DNA from: Mesorhizobium sp. B2-4-3
GTDB lineage: Bacteria; Pseudomonadota; Alphaproteobacteria; Rhizobiales; Rhizobiaceae
Length of the DNA stretch: 64,000 bases
Assembly: GCF_006442815.1 (NCBI RefSeq)
Contig: NZ_VFVL01000004.1
Span: 124,001-188,000 of the forward strand
Direction of reading: 5' to 3'
Below the pieces are notes generated by a model that saw only the letters and a list, made by a program, of their open reading frames with translations, searched no databases and had not been told where the DNA came from. Both the position numbers and the translations under genes were made by a program. Below are positions 32,258-40,987 of this stretch, one piece after another; the stretch's first letter is position 1, and every line of letters begins with the position of its first letter.

Positions 32258-32276
32258 CCTACTCCCTTACTCCCCC
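32225..32276. repeat. Tandem CTACTCCCTTACT units at a convergent junction
   Basis: Two copies of CTACTCCCTTACT lie at 32243-32255 and 32259-32271 (16-base period). Just upstream GGGGAATAGGGGG is roughly complementary to them, so a stem can form. The first copy contains the DUF1697 stop. It separates DUF1697 from the convergent NCS1 gene and may act as a terminator. Confidence 0.6.
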
Positions 32277-32280
32277 ATTT

Positions 32281-33738
32281 TTACGCCTTTGCCACCTTCG
32301 CACCTGCTCCGAGCGCCATGGTGCGCAGCACGTAGTAGACGGCGCCCGCGATCGCCACGCCGAAGAACCAGCCATAGACGCCCCACCAGGACGGCAGCCA
32401 GTTGGTGAAGTTGGGCAGGATCGAGGAGAAGATGGCGCCGATGCCGGCGGCGATGAAGGCGTTGACATGCCAGCCGCCCTGGAAACGGAACTCGCCGTCC
32501 TCGCGATAGAGCGCCTCGACGTCGACTTCGCTTTTGCGGATCAGATAGTAGTCGACCATCATCACGCCGAAGATCGGTCCCATCGTCGCGCCGATGACGT
32601 TGACGAAGGAAGCGGCACTGCCTTCCCATGGCGCGAAGGGATAGAGCACCAGAGCGATCAGCGCCGCGATGTAGCCGCCCTTCTTGAAGTCGATCTGGCG
32701 CGGGAAGACGTTGGAGAAGTCGAACGCCGGCGAGACGAAATTCGCCACGACGTTGATGCCCAGCGTCGCCACCGCGAAGGTCAGCGCGGCGAGTGCGGCC
32801 AGGAACCAGCTGTCGAACTTGGCCGAGATCTGGTCGGGATGGAGCAGCACCTCATGGTAGACGTCATAAGCGGCGATCGTGGTGACGCCGGCCACCAGCG
32901 AGAACAGGATGAGGTTGACCGGCAGGCCCCAGATGTTGCCCTTGCGCAGCGCCGCCTTGTCCGGCGCATAGCGGGCGAAGTCGCAGAAGTTGAGGTAGAG
33001 CGCCGAGAAATAGGTCACCCAGATCGCCGCCACCGCGAACAGCGCGGTCCAGGAACCGGGCTCGCCCGGAACGCCGGCGTCCTTGGTCTTGTCCAGCAGC
33101 ACATCCATCGGGATGTCGCTGGTGAAGGCGAAAGTGCCCGACTTGACGCAAAGATAGATGGCCAGGATCAGCATCATGATCCACACCGCCGGGCCGGCCC
33201 AGTCCTGGAAACGGCGGACGGTTTCCATGCCCTTCTGGATGATCAGCAACTGCAGCGCCCAGATGATGACGAAGCAGATCACCTCCAAGGTCGAATGTCC
33301 CAGAAGATGCGAGCTCTTGTTGAACTCGTCGAACCATTGCAGGCGCGTCAGCAGCGCCACGATTGCGCCCGACGCCGCGGCCGTCTGGGCGCCGTACCAG
33401 AAGCAGGCGACGATCGCGCGCACCAGAGCCGGGACGTTGGCGCCCCAGATGCCGAAGGAGGCGCGGGCAAGCACGGGGTAGGGCACGCCGGTCTTCACGC
33501 CGGCATAGCCGACCATGTTCATCAGCGCGTAGATGATCAGCGAGCCGATGCCGATGGCGATGACGAAGTTGACGAAGCCGCCGCAGAACAGAAACAGGCT
33601 GGCCGCCAGGTAGTAGCCCCAGAGGCTGTGGACGTCCGAGGTCCAGACGTTGAAGATCGAAAACGGTCCCCAGTTCCTGACCGTTGCCGGAGCCAGATCC
33701 TCGTTGTAGAGGTCAGGCGATGCGCCTTGAATGGTCAT
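32281..33738 (-). CDS. NCS1 family nucleobase:cation symporter
   Basis: This inner-membrane symporter belongs to the NCS1 family, which imports purines, pyrimidines, allantoin, hydantoins or thiamine with H+ or Na+. About twelve hydrophobic segments cover 485 residues. The N terminus NEDLAPATVRNWGPFSIFNVWTSD is the classic NCS1 entry motif, and helix 3 carries GVPYPVLARASFGIWGANVPAL. The start at 33738 is preceded by AAGGGG; a longer frame to 33822 lacks family sequence. No catabolic enzymes lie beside it, so the substrate cannot be assigned. Confidence 0.9.
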   Translation of the reverse strand: MTIQGASPDLYNEDLAPATVRNWGPFSIFNVWTSDVHSLWGYYLAASLFLFCGGFVNFVIAIGIGSLIIYALMNMVGYAGVKTGVPYPVLARASFGIWGANVPALVRAIVACFWYGAQTAAASGAIVALLTRLQWFDEFNKSSHLLGHSTLEVICFVIIWALQLLIIQKGMETVRRFQDWAGPAVWIMMLILAIYLCVKSGTFAFTSDIPMDVLLDKTKDAGVPGEPGSWTALFAVAAIWVTYFSALYLNFCDFARYAPDKAALRKGNIWGLPVNLILFSLVAGVTTIAAYDVYHEVLLHPDQISAKFDSWFLAALAALTFAVATLGINVVANFVSPAFDFSNVFPRQIDFKKGGYIAALIALVLYPFAPWEGSAASFVNVIGATMGPIFGVMMVDYYLIRKSEVDVEALYREDGEFRFQGGWHVNAFIAAGIGAIFSSILPNFTNWLPSWWGVYGWFFGVAIAGAVYYVLRTMALGAGAKVAKA

Positions 33739-33967
33739 TGCAAGTTTTCCCCTTGTTGCAAAACGCGCCCTCACGCGTTTGACCGCAGAGGTTAAGCCTG
33801 ACGCCGGGGGACCGGCAAGCAACCCATTTGCCGGCTTTCGCCTTAAAGATATTCAATGAGAATCGCCGTTATTCGACGGCTCCAGGCCTGAACCGAGCTT
33901 GAGTCGCCGGTGTGTTTCGCACAGGCCGGCCGGTTCCGAATTTTTCCGACAGCAACCAAATTTGTTT

Positions 33968-33992
33968 GGAACCGATCCATAAGACGTGCGTT
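33968..33992 (+). promoter_or_regulatory. EcfG/RpoE2-type promoter
   Basis: GGAAC (33968-33972), a 16-base spacer, then CGTT (33989-33992) match the general stress response promoter of alphaproteobacteria (GGAAC-N16/17-CGTT). It is 43 bases before the DUF982 start, and no gene intervenes. Upstream, GGTTCC and GGAACC arms form an inverted repeat that includes the -35 element. Confidence 0.75.
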
Positions 33993-34034
33993 TAATGAAG
34001 TTCGGCTGTTCTGCGGCCGACCGGGAGGATAATC

Positions 34035-34337
34035 ATGGATCGCTTGCATTTCTTTACCCCAGTGCGAATTGCGCGCGGGCAGGGATACCCTGTGGAGGAA
34101 GTCGATAGCGTCTCCGAGGCGATGGTGTTCCTGCGGAAGTGGCCAACGGGCAGACGCGGCCCGGTTTATCAATGCGCCCTGAATTGCTGCGCGGCGGCTG
34201 TGTCGGGCAAGATGTCGGCCGAGGAAGCGCGCAAAGCCTTTGTCGGCTTTGCCCGCATTACCCGGCTGCTCGACGACGACATGGCGCTGCCGCTGGGCGG
34301 CGCGTCGATGGACAATGTCCACGCCCTGAGGCGGTAG
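34035..34337 (+). CDS. DUF982 domain-containing protein
   Basis: The 100-residue protein fits DUF982, a family found almost only in rhizobia and relatives: a Phe-rich start (LHFFTPVRIARG), then VDSVSEAMVFLRKWPTGRRGPVYQCALNCCAAAVSG and SAEEARKAFVGFAR. No biochemical function is established. GGGAGG lies 8 bases before the ATG. A GGAAC-N16-CGTT promoter upstream suggests control by the general stress sigma factor. A two-hairpin repeat follows about 95 bases after the stop. Confidence 0.82.
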   Translation: MDRLHFFTPVRIARGQGYPVEEVDSVSEAMVFLRKWPTGRRGPVYQCALNCCAAAVSGKMSAEEARKAFVGFARITRLLDDDMALPLGGASMDNVHALRR

Positions 34338-34433
34338 CGCCGTCACGCCCCTGCGACTGCGCTGACAGATGCGATGATGAGGCGTTGGCCTATGGCCGGC
34401 GCCTGTAAGTGTTTGTCTTTGTTGACATCCGTG

Positions 34434-34542
34434 CCTAAAGCGCGTCGCGTCGAAACGGATTCACGCGACGCGCTTTAGGTCGTTGCTTGATGCATGTCGT
34501 TGTCGCAAAACTGGAGTGCACTTTTGCGCGACATGCATTAGG
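34434..34542. repeat. Two-hairpin intergenic repeat, copy A
   Basis: Hairpin 1 (34434-34479) has a perfect 17-bp stem starting CCTAAAGCGCGTCGCGT and a 12-base loop, CGAAACGGATTC. After a 10-base linker, hairpin 2 (34490-34538) pairs ATGCATGTCG with CGACATGCAT. The element ends in TTAGGG, two bases before the HlyD stop. It lies between the convergent DUF982 and hlyD genes. Copy B at 61605 has the same order. Confidence 0.9.
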
Positions 34543-34543
34543 G

Positions 34544-35875
34544 CTATTTCTCCCGCATAGCCCGGCGGAAGTTCTGCGTGATCGGCTCGGCGAGGTAGGA
34601 AAGTACGGTTCGAGCGCCTGTCCGGATCATCGCCTCGCTCGACATGCCGGGCAGAAGCTTGCGGCCATCGAGCTTGGTGAGCTCGCCCTTGTCGATCAAC
34701 ACGGTCGCAGCGAAATACGGCGCGCCGCTGTGCTCATCGACCATACGGTCCGCGGACACTACCCCTACGACGCCCTCGAGCGGCGGCAGGTTGTAGCGGG
34801 CGAAGGCTGGAAAGCTGACCCGCGCGGGCTGTCCGGGGGCGATCGTTTCGACATCCTCCGGTTTGACGAGGGCTTCGATCACAAGTTGCTGTCCGAGCGG
34901 CACGACGGTCATCAATGTCTCGCCGGGTTTCACGACACCGCCTGCCGTGTGGACCTTCAGGTCCATGACGATGCCGTCAACCGGTGCCACGATATCCGTA
35001 CGAGCAAGCACGTCCTTGGCGGAACGCGCTTCCTGTCCGAGGTCGAACAGCTCCGCCTCGACCTTGCTCAACTCGTCGACGGCTTCGTTCAGCCGCACCG
35101 TGCTGAGGTTCAGGATCTGCATGTCGATCTCGGCCATCGCGCTTCTGGCGCGAGCGATCGCCGCGACGTTGGTAGCGCGCTGTCCCTCGATCTCGCGCTG
35201 CTGCCGTTTGAGCGACAGGTACCGCTCGCGGGTGGTCAGCCCTTTGTCGAGCAGACCCTGAAGGTCCTTGGTCTCGCCTTCGATCGCCTCGATCTGCTTA
35301 TCCTGCGTGGCGGTGAGCTCCTGCAGTCCGGTTGTCTCCTCCTCGGTCTGGTGGCGGCGCTGACCGAGAATTTCCCGCTCATCCTTCAAATTGTGGTGCT
35401 TGGCCGCGAACACGTCACGCTGCGCAGCCACCGCGTCCTTTGCGGCGGTGGCCGGGTTTGCGAGCAATGCCGGATCGAATTCGATCTCGGCTTTGTCGTC
35501 GCGCTCGGCCCTGAGACGCGCGGCCAGCGCTTCGCGCGTGGCTATCCGGTTCTGGATGAGATCAAGCTGCGACTTTGCCTGGGTGTCGTCGAGCCGGACG
35601 AGGACCTTGCCAGCCTTGACCATATCGCCGTTGGCGGCGTTCAACTCCGCGATGATGCCGCCTTCGAGGTGCTGGATGAGCTTGCGGTCGCCGGCGACCT
35701 TGACGACGCCCGGTGCCACCGCGGCGCTGTCCAATGGTGCCAGCGACGCCCAGCCCCCCGCCACGCCGAAGAACAGGAACATGATCGCGAACCCGGTGCA
35801 CGTTACGCCCGCGATACGAAGGGGTACCGGTTCCAGTCGGGAGGGTGGCGGGAGGGGTAACGGCACGATGTTCAT
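34544..35875 (-). CDS. Type I secretion periplasmic adaptor (HlyD family)
   Basis: This membrane fusion protein links the ABC exporter to an outer-membrane TolC-type channel. Residues 24-46 form one transmembrane helix. The lipoyl halves flank a long coiled coil (about residues 95-290): the first half includes LIQHLEGGIIAELNAANGD and the second DIVAPVDGIVMDLKVHTAGG. The C-terminal beta domain has VKPGETLMTVVPLGQQLVIEA and KLLPGMSSEAMIRTGARTV, typical of PrsE/PrtE-type adaptors. It overlaps the ABC gene by 4 bases (ATGA). No TolC gene is present nearby, so a chromosomally shared one is probably used. Confidence 0.95.
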   Translation of the reverse strand: MNIVPLPLPPPSRLEPVPLRIAGVTCTGFAIMFLFFGVAGGWASLAPLDSAAVAPGVVKVAGDRKLIQHLEGGIIAELNAANGDMVKAGKVLVRLDDTQAKSQLDLIQNRIATREALAARLRAERDDKAEIEFDPALLANPATAAKDAVAAQRDVFAAKHHNLKDEREILGQRRHQTEEETTGLQELTATQDKQIEAIEGETKDLQGLLDKGLTTRERYLSLKRQQREIEGQRATNVAAIARARSAMAEIDMQILNLSTVRLNEAVDELSKVEAELFDLGQEARSAKDVLARTDIVAPVDGIVMDLKVHTAGGVVKPGETLMTVVPLGQQLVIEALVKPEDVETIAPGQPARVSFPAFARYNLPPLEGVVGVVSADRMVDEHSGAPYFAATVLIDKGELTKLDGRKLLPGMSSEAMIRTGARTVLSYLAEPITQNFRRAMREK

Positions 35876-37788
35876 ATCTGTTCTCGTTTTCTGGCTTGCG
35901 CCGCGTCTGCGCCACTCCCTCGAACGCTTGCCTGCTTTGGCGGCAGTTCCTGCTGCTCGGGCACAAGATTGAGGCTCGGCCGCAATTTTCGGGTTGCGTA
36001 TCGGCGTGCCGGAGCAGGGACGCTGTCCTGGTTCGCCGCTATGGTTTGGTTCGGCGCTGCGGTTTGGTTCGCGGCTGTGGCCGGCATCTGACTCACCTGC
36101 CGCACGCGCGCGGCAAGTTCGTTGAACACGGCGTCGCGCGGCCCGAACAGGTCCTGTGCGCCATGGTTAAGCACCAGCACCTTGTCGACCTTCTCCAAAA
36201 TGCTTGGCCGGTGCGAGATCAAGATCAGCGTCGTGCCTGCGGCCTTGAGCCCGCCGATGACCGTAGCCAGTGCCTGCTCGCCCTCGTGGTCGAGATTGGA
36301 ATTAGGTTCGTCCAGGATAAGGAAGGCTGGGTCGCCGTACAGCGCCCGCGCCAGCCCGATGCGCTGGCGTTGCCCGCCGGATAGTGCCGCGCCACCTTCA
36401 CCGATCTCGGTGGCATAGCCCTTCGGCAACCCCTTGATCAGCTCGTGGACGCCTGCCAATTGCGCAGCCTTGACCACGTTGTTGAAGACCGCCGGGTTGA
36501 GTGGCGCGAAGCGGCAGATGTTTTCGGAAACGGTGCCGGCGAAGAGTTCGATATCCTGTGGCAGGTAACCGACGTGTCGGCCCCGGTCCTCGGCCGCCCA
36601 TTCGACGACGCTCATGCCGTCGAGCAACGCGCGACCGCCGGTCGGGCGCCAAGCGCCTGCCAGCACTCGCGCCAGGCTTGTCTTGCCGGCCGCGCTCGGC
36701 CCGATCAATGCCATGGCTTCGCCGGGCTTCAGCCGGAAGCTGATTCCCCGCAGGATCGGTTCGCCGCCCTGCCTGGCGAGCATAATGTTGTCGGCCTCAA
36801 ACTTGCCCTTTGGGCGCGGCAACGGCAGCGCCGGTGTGGCCTCCGGCCGTTGACCGGCCATTGCAGCGAGACGCCTGTAAGCAGCCCGCGCCCCGATCGT
36901 TGCCTTCCACGTACCGATCGCCTGTTCAACCGGGGCCAATGCGCGACCCATCAGGATCGAGGCGGCGATCATGATGCCGGGCGACGCCTCGTTTTTCAGC
37001 ACCAGATACGCGCCGAGGCCGAGCACGGCCATCTGCAGGGCCAGCCGGAATGCGCGCGCGAGGGCCGAGATAGTGCTGGATCGGTTGCTGGCTAGAGATT
37101 GTCCTCTGTTTGCCTCGTCCTGCTGGGCCTTCCAGCTCTCGAGCAGGGGATTCAGCATGCCCATGGCCTGGACGACCTCGGCGTTGCGGATCGTCTGCTC
37201 GGCCTGCATGTAAGCCCGCATCTGGGCGGTTGCGGCTTCCGCTATTGGCTTTCGGGTCAGGTATTCGGTCAGCAACGCCAGCGCGAACAGCACGATCCCG
37301 CCGCAGGTTGCCAACCAGCCCAACCAAGGGTGCATGAGGAAGATGGCGCCCAGGAAGATCGGTGCCCAGGGCGCGTCGAGGATCGGGTAGATGCTCGGGC
37401 TGGTGAAGAAATTGCGCACCTGGTCGAGGTCACGCAGCGCACGGGCGTTGATCTGACCCGGCGCCGCGGCGGCATATTCCACCGATGCGGTCAGGAGAAC
37501 CGGCGCCAGGCGCGCGTTCAGCCACGCCCCGACCTTAGCCAGCAGACGCGCGCGAACCACCTCCAGCCCTGCCATTGTGGCGATCGCTGCCGCCGCCATC
37601 AGCGATAGCATCACCAATGTCTCCAGGCTGTGGCTGCCCAATACGCGGTGATAGACCTGGAGCATGTAGAATGCGCCGGTCAGCATCAGGATGTTGATGC
37701 CGGCGCTGAACCAGACAAGCGGTCTTACGGCGCGCCTGGCTTCTTTCATCACCGCCTGCAGGGCAGAGGGGCGCGGGGATTTCATCAT
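35872..37788 (-). CDS. Type I secretion permease/ATPase (PrsD/PrtD family)
   Basis: This exporter half-transporter has a six-helix membrane domain (about residues 20-310) and an ATPase domain (about 335-560). The nucleotide-binding motifs are Walker A GPSAAGKTS, the signature LSGGQRQRIGLARAL, and Walker B FLILDEPNSNLD followed by the switch His in LISHRPS. There is no C39 peptidase domain, as expected for exporters of substrates with uncleaved C-terminal signals. The last 70 residues are an unusual Ala/Asn/Gln- and Pro-rich tail. It is 120 bases downstream of the DUF5801 substrate gene, with a hairpin between. Confidence 0.95.
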   Translation of the reverse strand: MMKSPRPSALQAVMKEARRAVRPLVWFSAGINILMLTGAFYMLQVYHRVLGSHSLETLVMLSLMAAAAIATMAGLEVVRARLLAKVGAWLNARLAPVLLTASVEYAAAAPGQINARALRDLDQVRNFFTSPSIYPILDAPWAPIFLGAIFLMHPWLGWLATCGGIVLFALALLTEYLTRKPIAEAATAQMRAYMQAEQTIRNAEVVQAMGMLNPLLESWKAQQDEANRGQSLASNRSSTISALARAFRLALQMAVLGLGAYLVLKNEASPGIMIAASILMGRALAPVEQAIGTWKATIGARAAYRRLAAMAGQRPEATPALPLPRPKGKFEADNIMLARQGGEPILRGISFRLKPGEAMALIGPSAAGKTSLARVLAGAWRPTGGRALLDGMSVVEWAAEDRGRHVGYLPQDIELFAGTVSENICRFAPLNPAVFNNVVKAAQLAGVHELIKGLPKGYATEIGEGGAALSGGQRQRIGLARALYGDPAFLILDEPNSNLDHEGEQALATVIGGLKAAGTTLILISHRPSILEKVDKVLVLNHGAQDLFGPRDAVFNELAARVRQVSQMPATAANQTAAPNQTIAANQDSVPAPARRYATRKLRPSLNLVPEQQELPPKQASVRGSGADAAQARKREQI

Positions 37789-37870
37789 GATCGTAGCTGC
37801 CCTGTATGCGGGTTGACGCCGTTGGTTTGAGCCGGTTTCGCGCGGGGCGCGAGATTATCTCCACGGGGAG

Positions 37871-37898
37871 AAGGGAGGCGGCGTGTGTCGCCTCCCTT
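37871..37898 (-). terminator. Intercistronic hairpin after the secreted-protein gene
   Basis: AAGGGAGGCG and CGCCTCCCTT form a perfect 10-bp stem with an 8-base loop, 10 bases after the substrate stop on the minus strand. The T-run is missing. It probably lowers expression of the exporter genes relative to the substrate, or protects the substrate mRNA end. Confidence 0.65.
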
Positions 37899-37908
37899 TG
37901 GTCAGGCG

Positions 37909-40806
37909 TCAGGCGATGACGTCAACCGCCAGGTGCTGGATACCCGTCGTGTCGCCGTCGGCGTCCTGGATGTTGACCGCGAAGTCGAGGTTGGCGCCGA
38001 TCTGTCCGGAAGTCGTCTGGATGAAGCCGATGTCCGTGATCTTGAGAACGTCGTTATCCGTGGCTCCCCAAGCTTGCAGCGGGCCGGCCACCGGGCTGTT
38101 GCCCTCCACCGCGACAGTGTTCGGGTCGTCGGTCGCTTTCGTCAGGTTGATACCAGATCCCGTCAGCCCGTTGCTGGACTGCATGATCTGCATACCCTGG
38201 ATTGAGAAGTTCTCGCCGAGAGCGGCGTTGTTGTAATCGCCCTTCTCGATGATCACGAGCCCGTCGTTGTTGTCGAGCGAGAACTCCGTGCTGTACGGGG
38301 ACGGCACTGTGTTCCCCTTGAAGAAGTCTGCGTTATCCACGACGATCGACCGTGTCGTGTGGACGTCGTCGGCGGTAGATGCCGTGCCTTTGTCGTCGAT
38401 CAGGTCGAGAACCACGATGAGGTTCTCGGCGTTCCCGATGCCGTCGAACTTGATGGCGATAGCGTCCACCTTGTCAGTCGGCACGATCTTCTCCGTACCA
38501 CCACCGGGGGCACCTGGATTCACGTCGCCCAGAATGTTCTCGTTGAAGAAGCGGAGCGTGAGCAATTCGCCCTTCTGGATCGTGTCGCCGGCCACGCCGT
38601 TGGTCGACTGCGTGGCGGACACCCAATCCTCGAAGTTGCTGGTGACGAACTGACCATTGTTGAACGTGGTATCACCTGCAATCGGCGAACCGTCACCTGT
38701 CGCGTTAAAGCCGAAGGGGCTGCCGCTGGGGTTCGAGTTCGCCGTGAACTGCACGTAGAACCCGTCACTATCGGCCGGGTTCGGGCCGGTATCGGCATGA
38801 TCCAACTCCGTCACCACGATTTGGGGGTGGCCGACGTTGCCGGGAGGTGCTTTCGCCAACAGCTCCGAAGAGTGGAAGACGTAGAAGCTGAACCCGTCGA
38901 TCACGTCATCCAACTGGATGGAGTACGTGCCCGCAACCTTGTCGAAGGTCAACGTGCCACCCGCCCTCGCGTCCTGCACGCCGGCGGTGATCGGATCCTT
39001 GTCGTAATGGAACGAGAAGGAGAACTGCGCGCTTGTCGCGCTCTCCGAAACGAGTGCCGTCTGGACATTGGTTATGTTCGGGTTTTGCGCATTGTCGACC
39101 GTACCGGTCAGCACCAACTGCTGGACACCCGCGACGTTGGGGTTGGCATCGCCGAAGTCGGAGTGGGTGGCGTCATAAACCAGGCGACCGTCCGCGCCGA
39201 TGCTGTACTTGAAGTCCCCGGTAGCCGGCGTGCCGATAACGTTTTGCAGGGTTTCCGGAGTTTGGATACCTGGGGTGGCGGGGTCGGCATCGAATGGTTT
39301 CACGATCGTCGGTGCATCATCCGTAAAGACAAGGTTCTGGCCGATGTTGAGGACGGCCGAGGCGGTGTCACCGTCCTTGTCGGTGATAGTCGCCGTCAGC
39401 TTGATCAGGTCGTCCGTCGCCAGGATCTCGGTGTCGTTCGGCCCGAGATTGGGGTCGTGGATGACCGACCGGATCTGATTCAGCGTGACTTGACCGGAGG
39501 GGTCCACGCTCACTGTGAACACCAGGTCGCCGCCGACGGCGGTCTTACCCTCGACGACACCGGCGTTGACCGACAGGTTGACCGCCTGCCCGCTCAGCGT
39601 GTCGAACAGACCAGACGCACCCGCGACCACACTCAGGGCGTAGGTGATACCAGCTGAACCGTCCTTGCCACCGTCTGAGGTGAACTGGGTTGCGAAGCTC
39701 TTGGTGTCGTCGCTTGCCAGGGTTGACTCGTCCACGGTCACGATCACGTTGTCGAGCGGCGCGCTGATGCTCGGCGCGTCATCCTTGAAGATGAGGTTGT
39801 CGCCGATATCAGCGGTATCCGAGGCCGTGTCGCCGTCGCCGTCGACGATCGTCGCCGTCAAGGTGACGAGGTTGGCGGCCGACAGACCGGTCGACTGGTC
39901 CGGTCCGCTGTCGGGATCATGCCTGACGGCAAGCAGTTGAGTGAGCGTGACGTCGCCGGCGGCGTTCACTTCAACCGTGAACGCCAAGGTGTCCGTGGTT
40001 GCCGTGCGGCCTTCGATGACGCCGTTGTTGTCGACCAGGTTGATACCCTCGTTCAGCTGGGTAGCGATCAGGCCCGACGCGCCGCCCGGTGTACCGAGAG
40101 CGTAGGTGATGCCGGCTGCTCCGAGACCGTCGGTACCGGGGTCGGAGGTGAACGCACCGGCGAAGTTGGCGGTGTCGCTGTCGGTGATGTCGGTGTCATC
40201 GGTGGTGAGCGTCGGCTCTGTACCGTTGGCCGTGATTGTCGGGCCGTCATCGTCGACGTTGATGTCGTCGCCGATGGGCGTCGACACCTCGGACAAAGCG
40301 CGGACTTTCAGGATATCGCTGAAGTCCACCCTGTCGTCAGGGTCCGGGTTAAGCGGATGATCGATCGCTTCGAAAGTGATCGCCTGGACCGTGCCGGAGG
40401 TGTTGTCGGCGTTGGGGATGATGTAGAAGGCCGCGACGAGATCGCCGTCGGCATCTCTCGCTTCCACCGCGCTGCCGTTCTGCACCGTGGTGAGGAAGAT
40501 CTCCTCACCGTCGAGGGTAAACAGACCGGACGATGCGTGGTTCAGGGGCGAGAACTCCAGCTCAACGATAGTTTCGCCGGCAGACGGCGTCACGCTGACG
40601 AGACCGATCTGGCTCGCCGCCTCCGCGGTGTCGGCAAAAGCCAACTGCGCGGCGGACAGGTTGAGACCGTTGAGGTATGTTAGAAAAGCGGCGTCGAGAG
40701 CGCCGCTAATGACGCCATTTCCATCGACGGAAATAGCGACGTCGTCGTCGCTGAGGCCGGCGGACTGGTCGAGTACCAGATCGCCTACAATGTTAATGGT
40801 AGCCAT
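37909..40806 (-). CDS. Large secreted protein with DUF5801 (T1SS-143) repeats
   Basis: The 965-residue, acidic, cysteine-free protein is the probable substrate of the adjacent type I exporter. After an N-terminal segment (1-185), two DUF5801-type repeats are seen at about 186-345 and 346-500. Each has the same pattern: SDT.NFAG/SFAT..FTSD, GITYAL, GASGL, AVNL..N.GVVEG, F.V.V...G.VTL.Q, HDP, LTATI.D.DGDTAS, IG.NL.F.DDAP. The C-terminal 465 residues are unlike the repeats and end in DADGDTTGIQHLAVDVIA. There is no RTX nonapeptide and no N-terminal signal peptide. GGAAAGGA precedes the ATG. Its biological role is unknown; this family includes adhesins and biofilm proteins. Confidence 0.9.
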   Translation of the reverse strand: MATINIVGDLVLDQSAGLSDDDVAISVDGNGVISGALDAAFLTYLNGLNLSAAQLAFADTAEAASQIGLVSVTPSAGETIVELEFSPLNHASSGLFTLDGEEIFLTTVQNGSAVEARDADGDLVAAFYIIPNADNTSGTVQAITFEAIDHPLNPDPDDRVDFSDILKVRALSEVSTPIGDDINVDDDGPTITANGTEPTLTTDDTDITDSDTANFAGAFTSDPGTDGLGAAGITYALGTPGGASGLIATQLNEGINLVDNNGVIEGRTATTDTLAFTVEVNAAGDVTLTQLLAVRHDPDSGPDQSTGLSAANLVTLTATIVDGDGDTASDTADIGDNLIFKDDAPSISAPLDNVIVTVDESTLASDDTKSFATQFTSDGGKDGSAGITYALSVVAGASGLFDTLSGQAVNLSVNAGVVEGKTAVGGDLVFTVSVDPSGQVTLNQIRSVIHDPNLGPNDTEILATDDLIKLTATITDKDGDTASAVLNIGQNLVFTDDAPTIVKPFDADPATPGIQTPETLQNVIGTPATGDFKYSIGADGRLVYDATHSDFGDANPNVAGVQQLVLTGTVDNAQNPNITNVQTALVSESATSAQFSFSFHYDKDPITAGVQDARAGGTLTFDKVAGTYSIQLDDVIDGFSFYVFHSSELLAKAPPGNVGHPQIVVTELDHADTGPNPADSDGFYVQFTANSNPSGSPFGFNATGDGSPIAGDTTFNNGQFVTSNFEDWVSATQSTNGVAGDTIQKGELLTLRFFNENILGDVNPGAPGGGTEKIVPTDKVDAIAIKFDGIGNAENLIVVLDLIDDKGTASTADDVHTTRSIVVDNADFFKGNTVPSPYSTEFSLDNNDGLVIIEKGDYNNAALGENFSIQGMQIMQSSNGLTGSGINLTKATDDPNTVAVEGNSPVAGPLQAWGATDNDVLKITDIGFIQTTSGQIGANLDFAVNIQDADGDTTGIQHLAVDVIA

Positions 40807-40849
40807 GATATTCGTCCTTTCCGGGTGATTGGTCGGTTAAAGACATCGT

Positions 40850-40987
40850 TCACCGCAGCCGCGGCTGTGCGCACGGCTCGGAGTCACGCGGAGGCCACGA
40901 GATGCCGCTGGTTGCGGCGTCGTCGTCCTGAAGCCCCGACGTCTGGTCGAGGATCGGCGTGCCATTGATGTCGATGGTGGTTGTCAA
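40850..40987 (-). CDS. 45-codon ORF resembling the N terminus of the secreted protein
   Basis: A TTG start follows GGAGG by 5 bases and gives 45 codons ending in TGA, 43 bases before the ATG of the large gene. Its first 26 residues align with the large protein's N terminus: TTIDINGTPILDQTSGLQDD against ATINIVGDLVLDQSAGLSDD, then a third D. The rest (SWPPRDSEPCAQPRLR) is unlike it and includes a Cys. It is either a truncated paralogue (5' remnant of a duplicated gene) or a short leader peptide. The ribosome-binding site and conserved reading frame argue that it is or recently was translated. Confidence 0.5.
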   Translation of the reverse strand: MTTTIDINGTPILDQTSGLQDDDAATSGISWPPRDSEPCAQPRLR

